DNA of 7,424 nt from Marinagarivorans sp. UBA5870 (GTDB lineage: Bacteria; Pseudomonadota; Gammaproteobacteria; Pseudomonadales; Cellvibrionaceae): positions 1-7,424 of the forward strand of contig DJFO01000073.1 in the NCBI GenBank assembly GCA_002432555.1, given 5' to 3'. The notes below the pieces were generated by a model. That model saw nothing but the letters and a program-made list of their open reading frames with translations, was not told the DNA's origin and made no database searches. Below, in pieces: positions 1-5,493 of the stretch. Made by a program: the position numbers and the translations under genes. The first letter of the stretch is position 1. Each line of letters begins with the position of its first letter.

Positions 1-745
1 GGTGCGGCCCGGTCACTCGTCCGGTGGCGCCGACCTCGGCTATGGGCTGTCCCTGCTCAATGCGCTCGCCAAGCTTGACCAAAATTTTGCTGAGATGGAT
101 GAACGTCGACGAGAGTCCGTGGCCGTGATCCAGAATAAGGGTGCCACCGGAATAAAACAAATCGGCTTCAGCAAGAGTCACCACCCCAGCCGCCGGAGCC
201 ACCACTTTCGCTCCCAAGGGGCCGGCGATATCCAGGCCGTAATGGGGCGATTTCGGGGTGCCATTGTACACGCGGCGACTGCCGTAAACACCGGTGATGG
301 GCCCCTCGAGCGGCCAGATAAAGTCCTGCAAAAAGTCTGTGCGCGTGTCGTCCAGCTGCCGCGCCCGGTTGACGAGTTCCGCCTCACGGGCAATCCGCTC
401 AGTCAGCTCAGGCGGCGGCGTCACGTGTTTCTGTTCTACTCCATTCACGCGCTGCACCTGATACTCGCGCTGCTGGACCGCTACCGGGTGACGGGCCACC
501 CGACCATCCGGGCCGGTCACTTCCAACACCATTTGCGCGGGCGCGTCCGGGCCGAGCCCGAGCACAAAGTCTCCCGCCGCCGTCACCCGCACCGCCCGCG
601 TTTCGAATTGCACACGGCTGCCCGGGGTTACCCGGCCGAATACTATCCCGCCCTGCTGCCAATGGCCGCGCAGTTCTACTGGGTTGTCTGCCTGCGCCGA
701 CAGAGCCGCCCAACACAACAGGAATGCCAACAAAAATCGCATCAT
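1..745 (-). CDS. Secreted M23-family (LytM-type) zinc metallopeptidase, C-terminus cut by the window edge
   Basis: This is probably an exported zinc endopeptidase that cuts peptidoglycan cross-links, or a LytM-type regulator of such enzymes. The 248 visible residues start with a short signal peptide: residues 3-15 are hydrophobic and a signal peptidase I site A-Q-A is followed by D20. The Cys at 11 does not sit in a proper lipobox. Residues 20-105 look like the beta-rich N-terminal domain often found before M23 domains. Residues 106-140 are polar and helical. The M23 core starts near residue 143 (W-P-L-E-G). The zinc motif is H168-x-x-x-D172, followed by F-I-H217-L-S; G-P-H248 is the first His of the HxH motif. 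By analogy with LytM, H168 and D172 bind zinc and H217 and H248 are catalytic; the last zinc His lies just outside the window. Two adjacent ATGs (745 and 742) lie 5 and 8 nt from a strong GGAGGT, so either may be used. The gene follows the ABC-F gene by 15 nt and is very likely co-transcribed. Substrate and activity are inferred from the family. Confidence 0.9.
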   Translation of the reverse strand, partial: MMRFLLAFLLCWAALSAQADNPVELRGHWQQGGIVFGRVTPGSRVQFETRAVRVTAAGDFVLGLGPDAPAQMVLEVTGPDGRVARHPVAVQQREYQVQRVNGVEQKHVTPPPELTERIAREAELVNRARQLDDTRTDFLQDFIWPLEGPITGVYGSRRVYNGTPKSPHYGLDIAGPLGAKVVAPAAGVVTLAEADLFYSGGTLILDHGHGLSSTFIHLSKILVKLGERIEQGQPIAEVGATGRVTGPH

Positions 746-750
746 CGGTC

Positions 751-756
751 ACCTCC
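751..756 (-). promoter_or_regulatory. Shine-Dalgarno site of the M23 peptidase gene
   Basis: A full GGAGGT lies on the minus strand inside the 15-nt gap between the ABC-F stop codon (761-763) and the tandem ATG codons at 745 and 742. It sits 5 nt from the first ATG and 8 nt from the second. The strong site in such a short gap supports independent but efficient initiation on a shared transcript. Confidence 0.75.
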
Positions 757-760
757 GAGC

Positions 761-2668
761 TTAAGACAGGGATCGCTGGATTTGTTCCAGCTCCGAGGTT
801 TTTTCCAGCCAAGCCTCCTCCAGCTTGGCCAATTCCTGGCGGTCGGCGGTCTGCTCCCGCAGCAACTTCTGCAACTCCGGGCTCGTGCCCTCGTAGAGTT
901 TCGGGTCCGCCAGACTCACTTCCAGCTTGGCCAGGTGTTTTTGCAACCGCTCGATCTGCTGCTCCAACCGCGTTATCGCCTGAGTGTAGGGTTTGAGTTT
1001 TTCCCGGACCGCGGCCGCATTCTGGCGCGCCTCCTTTTTGTCGACCCGCTCTGCGATTGGTGCTTTGGCGGCGGGCGGCGCGGTTTTGGGCGCGGCCTCC
1101 GCCGATTTGCGGGAGTCGCCCAACCAGCGCTGGTAATCGGTGAGATCGCCGTTGAACGGCTCCACTCGGCCGGCGTCGATCAGCCAGAACTCGTCGACCG
1201 TATTGCGCAGCAGATGGCGATCGTGAGAGACCACCACGATCGCTCCGGAGAAAGCCTGCAGCGCCACCGTCAGTGCATGGCGCACTTCCAGATCCAGGTG
1301 GTTGGTCGGCTCATCGAGCACGAGAAGATTGGGCCGCTGCCACGCGAGAATTGCCAGCGCCAGACGCGCCTTTTCCCCACCGGAAAAGTGGCGAATGGTT
1401 TCAAAGGCGCGGTCGCCGCGAAAATCAAAACTGCCGAGGAAGTTGCGGATCTCCTGCTCTGAAGCGGTCGGCCGCAGGCGCTGAAGATGGAGTGCGCAGG
1501 ACGCATCCAAGTCGAGGGCCTCCAACTGGTGCTGGGCGAAATAACCTATTTTCAGGTGGGCAGCCTCCACCCGCTCGCCAGCGAGGAGCGGCAGGCTCGC
1601 CGTCAGCGCCTTGATGAATGTCGACTTGCCGGCGCCGTTGTGGCCCAACAAGCCGATCCGACTCTGGCCGAAGATATTGACGTTGACCTCGGTAAGGACC
1701 GGCCGACCGGGATAACCCATGTTCGCGTGCGCAAAATTGAGCTGCTGCTGCGGGATGCGCTCCGGTTCGGGAAAACGGAACGTGAAAGGGGAATCCACGT
1801 GGGCGGGGGCAATTTTTTCCATGCGCTCCAGCTCCTTCAGGCGACTCTGAGCTTGTTTCGCCTTGGTGGCTTTGGCACGAAACCGCCGCACGAAATCCTC
1901 GATCTCGGCGACCCGCTCCTGCTGCTTGGTAAACGCCGCCGCCTGGTTCGCCAACCGCTCGGCCTTTTGTTTTTCGTAGGAAGAATAGTTACCGCTGTAG
2001 GTAATCAGCCGAGTATTTTCGAAGTTGACGATATTGTTGACGACGTTGTCGAGGAAATCGCGGTCGTGGGACACGATCAGCAAGGTCCCCGGATATTGTT
2101 TCAGCCATTGCTCCAGCCAAAGGGTCGCGTCCAGGTCCAGGTGGTTGGTCGGCTCGTCGAGCAACAGGAGATCGGAGCGGCACATCAGCGCTTTCGCCAA
2201 ATTGAGGCGAATGCGCCAACCGCCGGAAAATTCCGTGACGGAACGGCCGGCGTCAACGCCGGCAAAGCCGAGGCCGTACAAGAGTTTGCGGGCGCGTGCG
2301 TCGGCGGTATAACCGTCCGCGGCCTCCAATTGGCTGTACAGCCCGGCGAGCGCCTCCCCGTCGTGCTCAGTCGCAATCCGTGCTTCGAGCGCCCGCAGCT
2401 CGGCATCGCCGTCGATCACGTAGTCGACCGCCGAGCGTTCCTGATCGCCCACCTCCTGGGCCATGTGGGCAAGCACCCAGTCCTTGGGCACGCCGAAGGA
2501 ACCACTGTCCGCCTGCAGTTCCCCCAAGAGCAGCTTGAACAGGCTGGATTTACCGCTGCCGTTAGCACCTATGATGCCCCACTTCTGCCCCGGGTAAACC
2601 GTCCAATCGGCTTTTTCCAGGAGTATCTTGGTCCCCAGCTGTAATCCGAGGGCTTGTAACTGAATCAT
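761..2668 (-). CDS. yheS: ABC-F family ATPase, YheS type
   Basis: This is a cytoplasmic ATPase with two fused ABC domains and no membrane segments. ABC-F proteins bind the ribosomal E site and act on stalled or slow ribosomes. At 635 residues it is close to the length I recall for E. coli YheS (about 637). The first ABC domain has Walker A G34-ANGSGK-S42, signature F147-SGGWR and Walker B LLLLDEP ending at P173, followed by TNHLDLD and the switch His in SHD (H201). A charged helical linker at about 232-286 matches the P-site tRNA interaction motif that defines the ABC-F class. The second ABC domain has Walker A G342-HNGAGKS-T350, signature F428-SGGEKAR, Walker B with catalytic E453, and switch H482. 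Residues 519-545 are rich in Ala, Pro and Lys, and about 545-632 is a C-terminal coiled coil. All catalytic residues are present. The ATG at 2668 has only a weak AGGC upstream, but the N-terminus fits the family. The gene leads a probable operon with the M23 peptidase. The YheS subgroup, rather than Uup or EttA, is chosen from length and overall sequence; the exact stalling substrates cannot be read here. Confidence 0.93.
   Translation of the reverse strand: MIQLQALGLQLGTKILLEKADWTVYPGQKWGIIGANGSGKSSLFKLLLGELQADSGSFGVPKDWVLAHMAQEVGDQERSAVDYVIDGDAELRALEARIATEHDGEALAGLYSQLEAADGYTADARARKLLYGLGFAGVDAGRSVTEFSGGWRIRLNLAKALMCRSDLLLLDEPTNHLDLDATLWLEQWLKQYPGTLLIVSHDRDFLDNVVNNIVNFENTRLITYSGNYSSYEKQKAERLANQAAAFTKQQERVAEIEDFVRRFRAKATKAKQAQSRLKELERMEKIAPAHVDSPFTFRFPEPERIPQQQLNFAHANMGYPGRPVLTEVNVNIFGQSRIGLLGHNGAGKSTFIKALTASLPLLAGERVEAAHLKIGYFAQHQLEALDLDASCALHLQRLRPTASEQEIRNFLGSFDFRGDRAFETIRHFSGGEKARLALAILAWQRPNLLVLDEPTNHLDLEVRHALTVALQAFSGAIVVVSHDRHLLRNTVDEFWLIDAGRVEPFNGDLTDYQRWLGDSRKSAEAAPKTAPPAAKAPIAERVDKKEARQNAAAVREKLKPYTQAITRLEQQIERLQKHLAKLEVSLADPKLYEGTSPELQKLLREQTADRQELAKLEEAWLEKTSELEQIQRSLS
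1288..1320. repeat. Copy 1 of a 33-bp internal direct repeat in the ABC-F gene (partner at 2131-2163)
   Basis: This stretch encodes the Walker B/D-loop region (LDEPTNHLDL) of the second ABC domain. It matches 2131-2163, the same motif of the first domain, at 31 of 33 positions. The repeat reflects the ancient domain duplication and strong motif conservation and is not a mobile repeat. Confidence 0.75.
2131..2163. repeat. Copy 2 of the 33-bp internal direct repeat in the ABC-F gene (partner at 1288-1320)
   Basis: This stretch encodes the LDEPTNHLDL region of the first ABC domain. It differs from the copy at 1288-1320 only at its 5th and 26th bases, both A/G differences. The copies are in the same orientation and 843 bp apart. 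Confidence 0.75.
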
Positions 2669-2697
2669 CTGCGACGCCTGCTGTTGAATGGCCGCGA

Positions 2698-2726
2698 ATT
2701 ATAGTCGGAACCCAATCGCCGCAAAA
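2698..2726 (-). promoter_or_regulatory. Predicted sigma-70 promoter of the ABC-F/M23 operon
   Basis: On the minus strand a perfect TATAAT lies at 2703-2698, placing the start of transcription near 2691 and giving a leader of about 23 nt before the ATG at 2668. At a 17-bp spacing the -35 hexamer would be TTTTGC (2726-2721), which is weak. A small GC-rich hairpin (CGCCG, loop CAAAA, CGGCG; 2717-2731) overlaps that -35 position. The -10 box is convincing; the -35 assignment is not. Confidence 0.5.
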
Positions 2727-2741
2727 CGGCGGCTGGCGTTT

Positions 2742-2759
2742 CAAATAAGCTATTATTTG
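2742..2759. promoter_or_regulatory. AT-rich inverted repeat overlapping a possible -10 box of the PilZ gene
   Basis: The arms CAAATAA and TTATTTG are perfect 7-bp complements separated by GCTA. The right half contains TATTAT at 2751-2756, a 5/6 match to a -10 box on the plus strand. That would start transcription near 2763, about 42 nt ahead of the ATG at 2805. No good -35 hexamer lies 16-18 bp upstream, so the promoter may need an activator, or the site may be a repressor operator. The symmetry is seen; the function is inferred. Confidence 0.35.
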
Positions 2760-2804
2760 GAAAAACGACTCCTGGGAAACTTTGTTTTCCCCACTGGCGG
2801 CCCT

Positions 2805-3386
2805 ATGAAACCCTCTTCACCCGACGAGCGGCGCAACAGTTTTCGAATCAATCACGACCTGATCTTCGATTTCCGCCTGGTCGATACCCATACGGCGGAT
2901 CACGCAGATCCGGAGCGGGCGATGGACGACGGCGTTGCCATGCATCTGGTGGCGGAACTGCGGCGCATCGATCGAGAGGCCCAACAGCTTCTGAAAATCA
3001 TTGGCGACAAACAGCGGGTGCTGGCCGATTACCTGCAGAAACTCAACAACAAGATCGACCTGATCGCGCGCCACAGCCTGTTCGCCGCCAACGCCGGCGG
3101 ACAGGCGACGCGCCTGAATATCAGCGAAGGAGGCGTGGCCTTTCTTAGTAACCGGGCGGTCTACAAAGGGAATTTTCTGATTTTGCGAATGATTTTTTTA
3201 CCGAGTTACACGCCCGTGATAGTCTTCGGCGTCGTCAGTCGCTGTGAAAGCGAGGCCGACGGCTACCGCATCGCCGCTCAGTTTCACCGCCTGCGCGATC
3301 AGGAGCGGCAGGAACTTGCACGGCAGATCCTCAAAGCCCAGGTCAATCACCGGAAAAAGGGCACAACACTGGAGAACGATCCATGA
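2805..3386 (+). CDS. PilZ-domain protein (putative c-di-GMP effector) with a long helical insertion
   Basis: This is a 193-residue cytoplasmic protein with no signal peptide or membrane segment. PilZ domains usually bind cyclic di-GMP through an RxxxR motif and a D/NxSxxG motif. Here these are R10-NSF-R14 and N105-I-S107-E-G-G110. They lie about 90 residues apart, whereas typical PilZ domains have roughly 20-40 residues between them. The insertion at about 40-93 is strongly helical, with a heptad-like pattern (L52, I55, A59, L62, I66, K69, L73, Y76, L80, K83, I87) that suggests a coiled coil and oligomerisation. Beta-strand-like segments follow to about residue 162, then a charged helical tail. 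The ATG at 2805 is chosen over the upstream in-frame ATG at 2688, because the latter would lie only 19 nt from the divergent ABC-F start, inside the promoter region, and would add a non-PilZ leader. The ribosome site is weak (TGGCGG, 2795-2800). The stop codon overlaps the next start (ATGA at 3383-3386), so the two genes are translationally coupled. Domain assignment is firm; ligand binding is inferred. Confidence 0.82.
   Translation: MKPSSPDERRNSFRINHDLIFDFRLVDTHTADHADPERAMDDGVAMHLVAELRRIDREAQQLLKIIGDKQRVLADYLQKLNNKIDLIARHSLFAANAGGQATRLNISEGGVAFLSNRAVYKGNFLILRMIFLPSYTPVIVFGVVSRCESEADGYRIAAQFHRLRDQERQELARQILKAQVNHRKKGTTLENDP
3371..3375 (+). promoter_or_regulatory. Shine-Dalgarno site of the small exported-protein gene, inside the PilZ gene
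   Basis: GGAGA lies 7 nt before the ATG at 3383 and within the last codons of the PilZ gene. It makes the overlapping downstream start credible and favours coupled translation of the two proteins. Confidence 0.65.
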
Positions 3387-3775
3387 AAGACCAGCGGAAA
3401 TCTGTCGCCCGCTCTGACCACCACCGCCTCGGGTGGGTGGGGGCGCTCGCCTTTTGTGTGGGCGGCCTCGGCCTGCACAGTCCCTCGATTGCCGAGACCG
3501 TGACAATACCGCTCGGCCAGCAGGGCAAAGCCTGGGATGTAACGACGCCGGCAAAAGGCACGAGCAAAACGCAGGTGGAAGCACAGTTCGGCGCGCCCGC
3601 GCAACAGTCCGGGCCGGTGGGCACGCCGCCTATTTACACCTGGAATTACGGAGACTTCACCGTCTATTTCGAAGGGGATAAGGTGATCCACAGCGTGGTG
3701 AAAGCGCCCCCGAAACAGGACGCGCTGCAAGGCCCGGCCGCCCCTGAAACGCCGCCTGAGCCTACTGCCGATTAA
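3383..3775 (+). CDS. Small exported protein with BamE-like pattern, function unknown
   Basis: This is a 130-residue protein. The positively charged N-terminus (K2, R5, K6, R10, R15) is followed by a hydrophobic stretch at 16-31 and a likely signal peptidase I site S-I-A37 before E38, so the mature form should be periplasmic. There is no lipobox. The mature part contains G59-TSKTQV65-EAQFG70-A-P72 and then W87[19 protein letters not shown]. This spacing resembles the SmpA/OmlA/BamE-type fold (GMT..QV...LG.P, then W.Y and a strand with V.F). The similarity is by pattern only, so a BamE-like role in the envelope is a guess. Residues 108-130 are a Pro/Ala-rich tail. I recall related small proteins in Pseudomonas-type genomes, some labelled phosphodiesterase; nothing here supports that activity. 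The gene starts inside the PilZ stop (4-nt overlap) with a good GGAGA site, and its 3' end overlaps the convergent sthA by 14 bp. Confidence 0.78.
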   Translation: MKDQRKSVARSDHHRLGWVGALAFCVGGLGLHSPSIAETVTIPLGQQGKAWDVTTPAKGTSKTQVEAQFGAPAQQSGPVGTPPIYTWNYGDFTVYFEGDKVIHSVVKAPPKQDALQGPAAPETPPEPTAD

Positions 3776-5159
3776 GACGGTTCAGGCCGTTCAGCGCCGC
3801 CACCCGGTAAGCCTCCGCCATGGTGGGGTAGTTGAAGGTGGTATTGGTGAAATATTGGATATTGTTGGCGGCGCCCTGCTGATTCATGATCGCCTGGCCA
3901 ATGTGAATAATCTCCGCCGCCTCGGCACCAAAACAATGGATGCCGAGAATTTCCAAAGAGTCGAGGTGGAAAAGGATTTTTAACATGCCGACTTCGTCGC
4001 CGCTGATTTGCGCACGGGCGATGTCTTTGAAAAACGCGCGGCCGACTTCATAGGGAATTTTGGCCGCGGTCAACTCCGCTTCCGTCTTGCCCACCGAGCT
4101 GATTTCCGGCAGGGTGTAGATTCCGGTGGGGGCATCCGTGACGCGGCGCACCGGTTCACCGACTATGGCCGCAACCACCGCCCGGCCCTGGTCATAGGAC
4201 GCGCTCGCGAGGCTCGGCCAGCCGATCACGTCCCCAGCGGCGAAAATGTTCGCCTGCTGCGTCCGATATTCCTCATCGACTTCGACATGCCCACGGTGGT
4301 TCGCGGTCAAGCCGGCATTCTGGAGCTGCAGCCGATCTGTGTTGCCGGAGCGACCATTGCACCAGAGCAGCGCGTCCGCTTTGATGCGTTTGCCGGAGAG
4401 CAGCTTCAGTACCACGCCGTGATCGGTGGCTTGCAGCGCTTCGAACTCCTCGCGCTGACGGACCAGGACCCCTTTTTCCCGCAGGTGGTAGCTGAGGGCG
4501 TCGGAGATCTCGCCGTCGAGGAATTCCAAGAGGTGCTCTCGAGTATTGATCAAATCGACTTTGACCCCCAGGCCGGAAAAAATTGACGCGTATTCGCAGC
4601 CGATTACCCCAGCGCCGTAAATGATCAGGGTGCGGGGGGTGTGGTGCATTTCCAAAATAGTGTCGCTGTCGTAAATTCGCGGATGCGAAAAATCAACATC
4701 TTTCGGCCGATAGGGGCTGGAGCCGGTGGCAATCAGAATATTCTTGGCAGTGATTTTGTCCACCACCCCGTGCGGCAATTGCACATCCACTTGGGTCGGG
4801 CTGACAAAATGGGCGCTGCCGGAGTGAACGTAAACCCGGTTGCGCATGAAATAGGATTTGTGCATCGCCACTTTGCGCGGAATGATCTTTTTAGCCGACG
4901 CGAGAATGGCCGGATAGGAAATAGGCGGTAGCGCGGCCATCTGCAGTACTTCCGGCTGCTGCCGGAAGTTGATCACCTGCTTGACCGCGTGGCGGAGCGC
5001 CTTGGATGGAATGGTGCCCTTGTGGGTGCAGTTGCCACCGAGGCTGCCGGTATCATCCACTACCCCCACCTTGAGACCGCTTTTGGTGGCGGACATGGCC
5101 GCCGCCTCGCCCGCCGGCCCCGCTCCAATCACCAGAAAATCGTAGGTGTAATCCGCCAT
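3762..5159 (-). CDS. sthA: Soluble pyridine nucleotide transhydrogenase (FAD-dependent)
   Basis: This cytosolic flavoprotein moves reducing equivalents between NADPH and NAD+, mainly re-oxidising surplus NADPH. The 465 residues align throughout with the E. coli SthA sequence as I remember it, including THPTDVDF-like, [13 protein letters not shown] and [19 protein letters not shown] segments. The FAD-binding G12-A-G14-P-A-G17 ends in acidic D35 after the second strand. The NAD(P) domain has G182-A-G184-VI-G187, and the second FAD motif is FAAG309-D310. The family-typical loss of the redox disulfide is visible: G-G-N-C44-T-H-K-G-T49-I-P-S-K, with Thr where disulfide reductases such as lipoamide dehydrogenase have the second Cys. 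The C-terminal catalytic His of those reductases is Tyr (Y444-P-T-M-A-E449). These changes argue against a disulfide reductase. The ATG at 5159 is chosen over an upstream in-frame TTG at 5168, since the TTAAGG ribosome site (5169-5174) directly abuts that TTG. It is divergent from mfd and convergent with the small exported-protein gene. Confidence 0.96.
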   Translation of the reverse strand: MADYTYDFLVIGAGPAGEAAAMSATKSGLKVGVVDDTGSLGGNCTHKGTIPSKALRHAVKQVINFRQQPEVLQMAALPPISYPAILASAKKIIPRKVAMHKSYFMRNRVYVHSGSAHFVSPTQVDVQLPHGVVDKITAKNILIATGSSPYRPKDVDFSHPRIYDSDTILEMHHTPRTLIIYGAGVIGCEYASIFSGLGVKVDLINTREHLLEFLDGEISDALSYHLREKGVLVRQREEFEALQATDHGVVLKLLSGKRIKADALLWCNGRSGNTDRLQLQNAGLTANHRGHVEVDEEYRTQQANIFAAGDVIGWPSLASASYDQGRAVVAAIVGEPVRRVTDAPTGIYTLPEISSVGKTEAELTAAKIPYEVGRAFFKDIARAQISGDEVGMLKILFHLDSLEILGIHCFGAEAAEIIHIGQAIMNQQGAANNIQYFTNTTFNYPTMAEAYRVAALNGLNRLNRQ

Positions 5160-5168
5160 AAACAACAA

Positions 5169-5174
5169 CCTTAA
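5169..5174 (-). promoter_or_regulatory. Shine-Dalgarno site of sthA
   Basis: TTAAGG on the minus strand lies 9 nt upstream of the sthA ATG (5159-5157). It ends immediately next to the alternative in-frame TTG at 5168, which could not be served by it. The site therefore decides the start. Confidence 0.65.
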
Positions 5175-5282
5175 GTGGAACCGAATCTTTGAATATCAAA
5201 CCAACCCGGACGGCGCCTTCCCGCCTCGACCCGCCTTGACCCACCGCGCAACATCGCGATGCGTCCGCTTCGCATCCGCGTA

Positions 5283-5312
5283 ATAAAAGCACATTTGGGG
5301 CCCCGCGGGCAA
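5283..5312 (-). promoter_or_regulatory. Predicted extended -10 promoter of sthA
   Basis: On the minus strand TTTTAT (5288-5283, 4/6 match) is preceded by TGC, giving an extended -10 element. TTGCCC (5312-5307, 4/6) lies 18 bp upstream as the -35 hexamer. Transcription would begin near 5276, giving a leader of about 116 nt. Each element is modest; the combination is plausible but unproven. Confidence 0.4.
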
Positions 5313-5313
5313 A

Positions 5314-5333
5314 GACCTCAATTAATTGAAGTC
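5314..5333. promoter_or_regulatory. 20-bp imperfect palindrome, candidate operator upstream of sthA
   Basis: GACCTCAATTAATTGAAGTC pairs at 9 of 10 symmetric positions, with a perfect 12-bp core TCAATTAATTGA (5318-5329). It lies directly upstream of the predicted sthA -35 hexamer, roughly -38 to -57 from the inferred start, a typical place for an activator dimer. The binding protein is not identifiable from the site. It stands out as AT-rich against GC-rich surroundings. Confidence 0.45.
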
Positions 5334-5426
5334 AGTGAGCGCCCATTTGACAAGACGCGACGGTACCGCGCCCTGGCCAAACTGTGACCGCGGCATCGCC
5401 ATCGGCTCTCGGGCAGCACGCTTGAC

Positions 5427-5458
5427 GGGTCGCTATTATCGACCCCGCTCGCTAGAAT
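5427..5458 (+). promoter_or_regulatory. Candidate mfd promoter with inverted repeat over the -35 region
   Basis: TAGAAT at 5453-5458 is a 5/6 match to a -10 box and would start transcription near 5465, about 29 nt before the mfd ATG. The region 16-18 bp upstream has no recognisable -35 hexamer. It is instead occupied by a perfect inverted repeat, GGGTCG and CGACCC (5427-5432 and 5440-5445), with a 7-nt spacer. A TTGACG at 5422-5427 is too far away (25 bp) to pair with this -10. The inverted repeat could be an operator; this is inference. Confidence 0.35.
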
Positions 5459-5493
5459 AGCGGCCCCTGGTAACTGGCCTGATCTCTCGCCGC

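Larger units (their letters stand above)
5160..5493. other. Intergenic region between divergent sthA and mfd
   Basis: This 334-bp stretch has no supported gene on either strand. It holds the sthA leader and ribosome site (5169-5174), a small hairpin-capable sequence GATGCG/CGCATC (5258-5276) near the predicted sthA transcription start, a sthA promoter candidate (5283-5312), a 20-bp imperfect palindrome (5314-5333), and an inverted repeat plus -10-like box before mfd (5427-5458). Between 5334 and 5420 I see only an isolated consensus TTGACA at 5347-5352 with no matching -10. No rho-independent terminator is evident. Confidence 0.6.

Noticed and set aside
2..1462. 486-codon open frame on the plus strand opposite the M23 and ABC-F genes
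   Set aside because: It is a shadow of GC-rich codons. The translation is rich in Arg, Gln, His and Leu with no domain, and it spans two firmly identified minus-strand genes.
1487..2644. 385-codon open frame on the plus strand opposite the ABC-F gene
   Set aside because: It lies entirely antisense to the ABC-F coding region, whose catalytic motifs are all intact, and it shows no recognisable family.
2717..2731. GC-rich hairpin CGCCG-CAAAA-CGGCG as a terminator
   Set aside because: It is only a 5-bp stem, has no T-run on either strand, and lies between divergent genes where no terminator is expected.
2688..2804. N-terminal extension of the PilZ protein from the ATG at 2688
   Set aside because: The extension would cover the divergent promoter region, lies 19 nt from the ABC-F start codon, and adds 39 residues without PilZ character; the ATG at 2805 is the better start.
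3777..3797. Repeated GTTCAG and small stem near the sthA 3' end as a bidirectional terminator
   Set aside because: The repeat comes from coding of L-N-G-L-N, the stem is only about 4 bp, and no T-tract follows.
4008..4586. 192-codon open frame antisense to sthA
   Set aside because: It is a shadow of sthA, which is recognisable from end to end; no separate start context or motif supports it.
5160..5168. TTG at 5168 as the sthA start
   Set aside because: The ribosome site TTAAGG directly touches this TTG, leaving no spacer, whereas it is 9 nt from the ATG at 5159, which also matches the usual family N-terminus.
5347..5352. Perfect TTGACA -35 hexamer on the plus strand
   Set aside because: No acceptable -10 box lies 15-19 bp downstream, so it is not called as a promoter.
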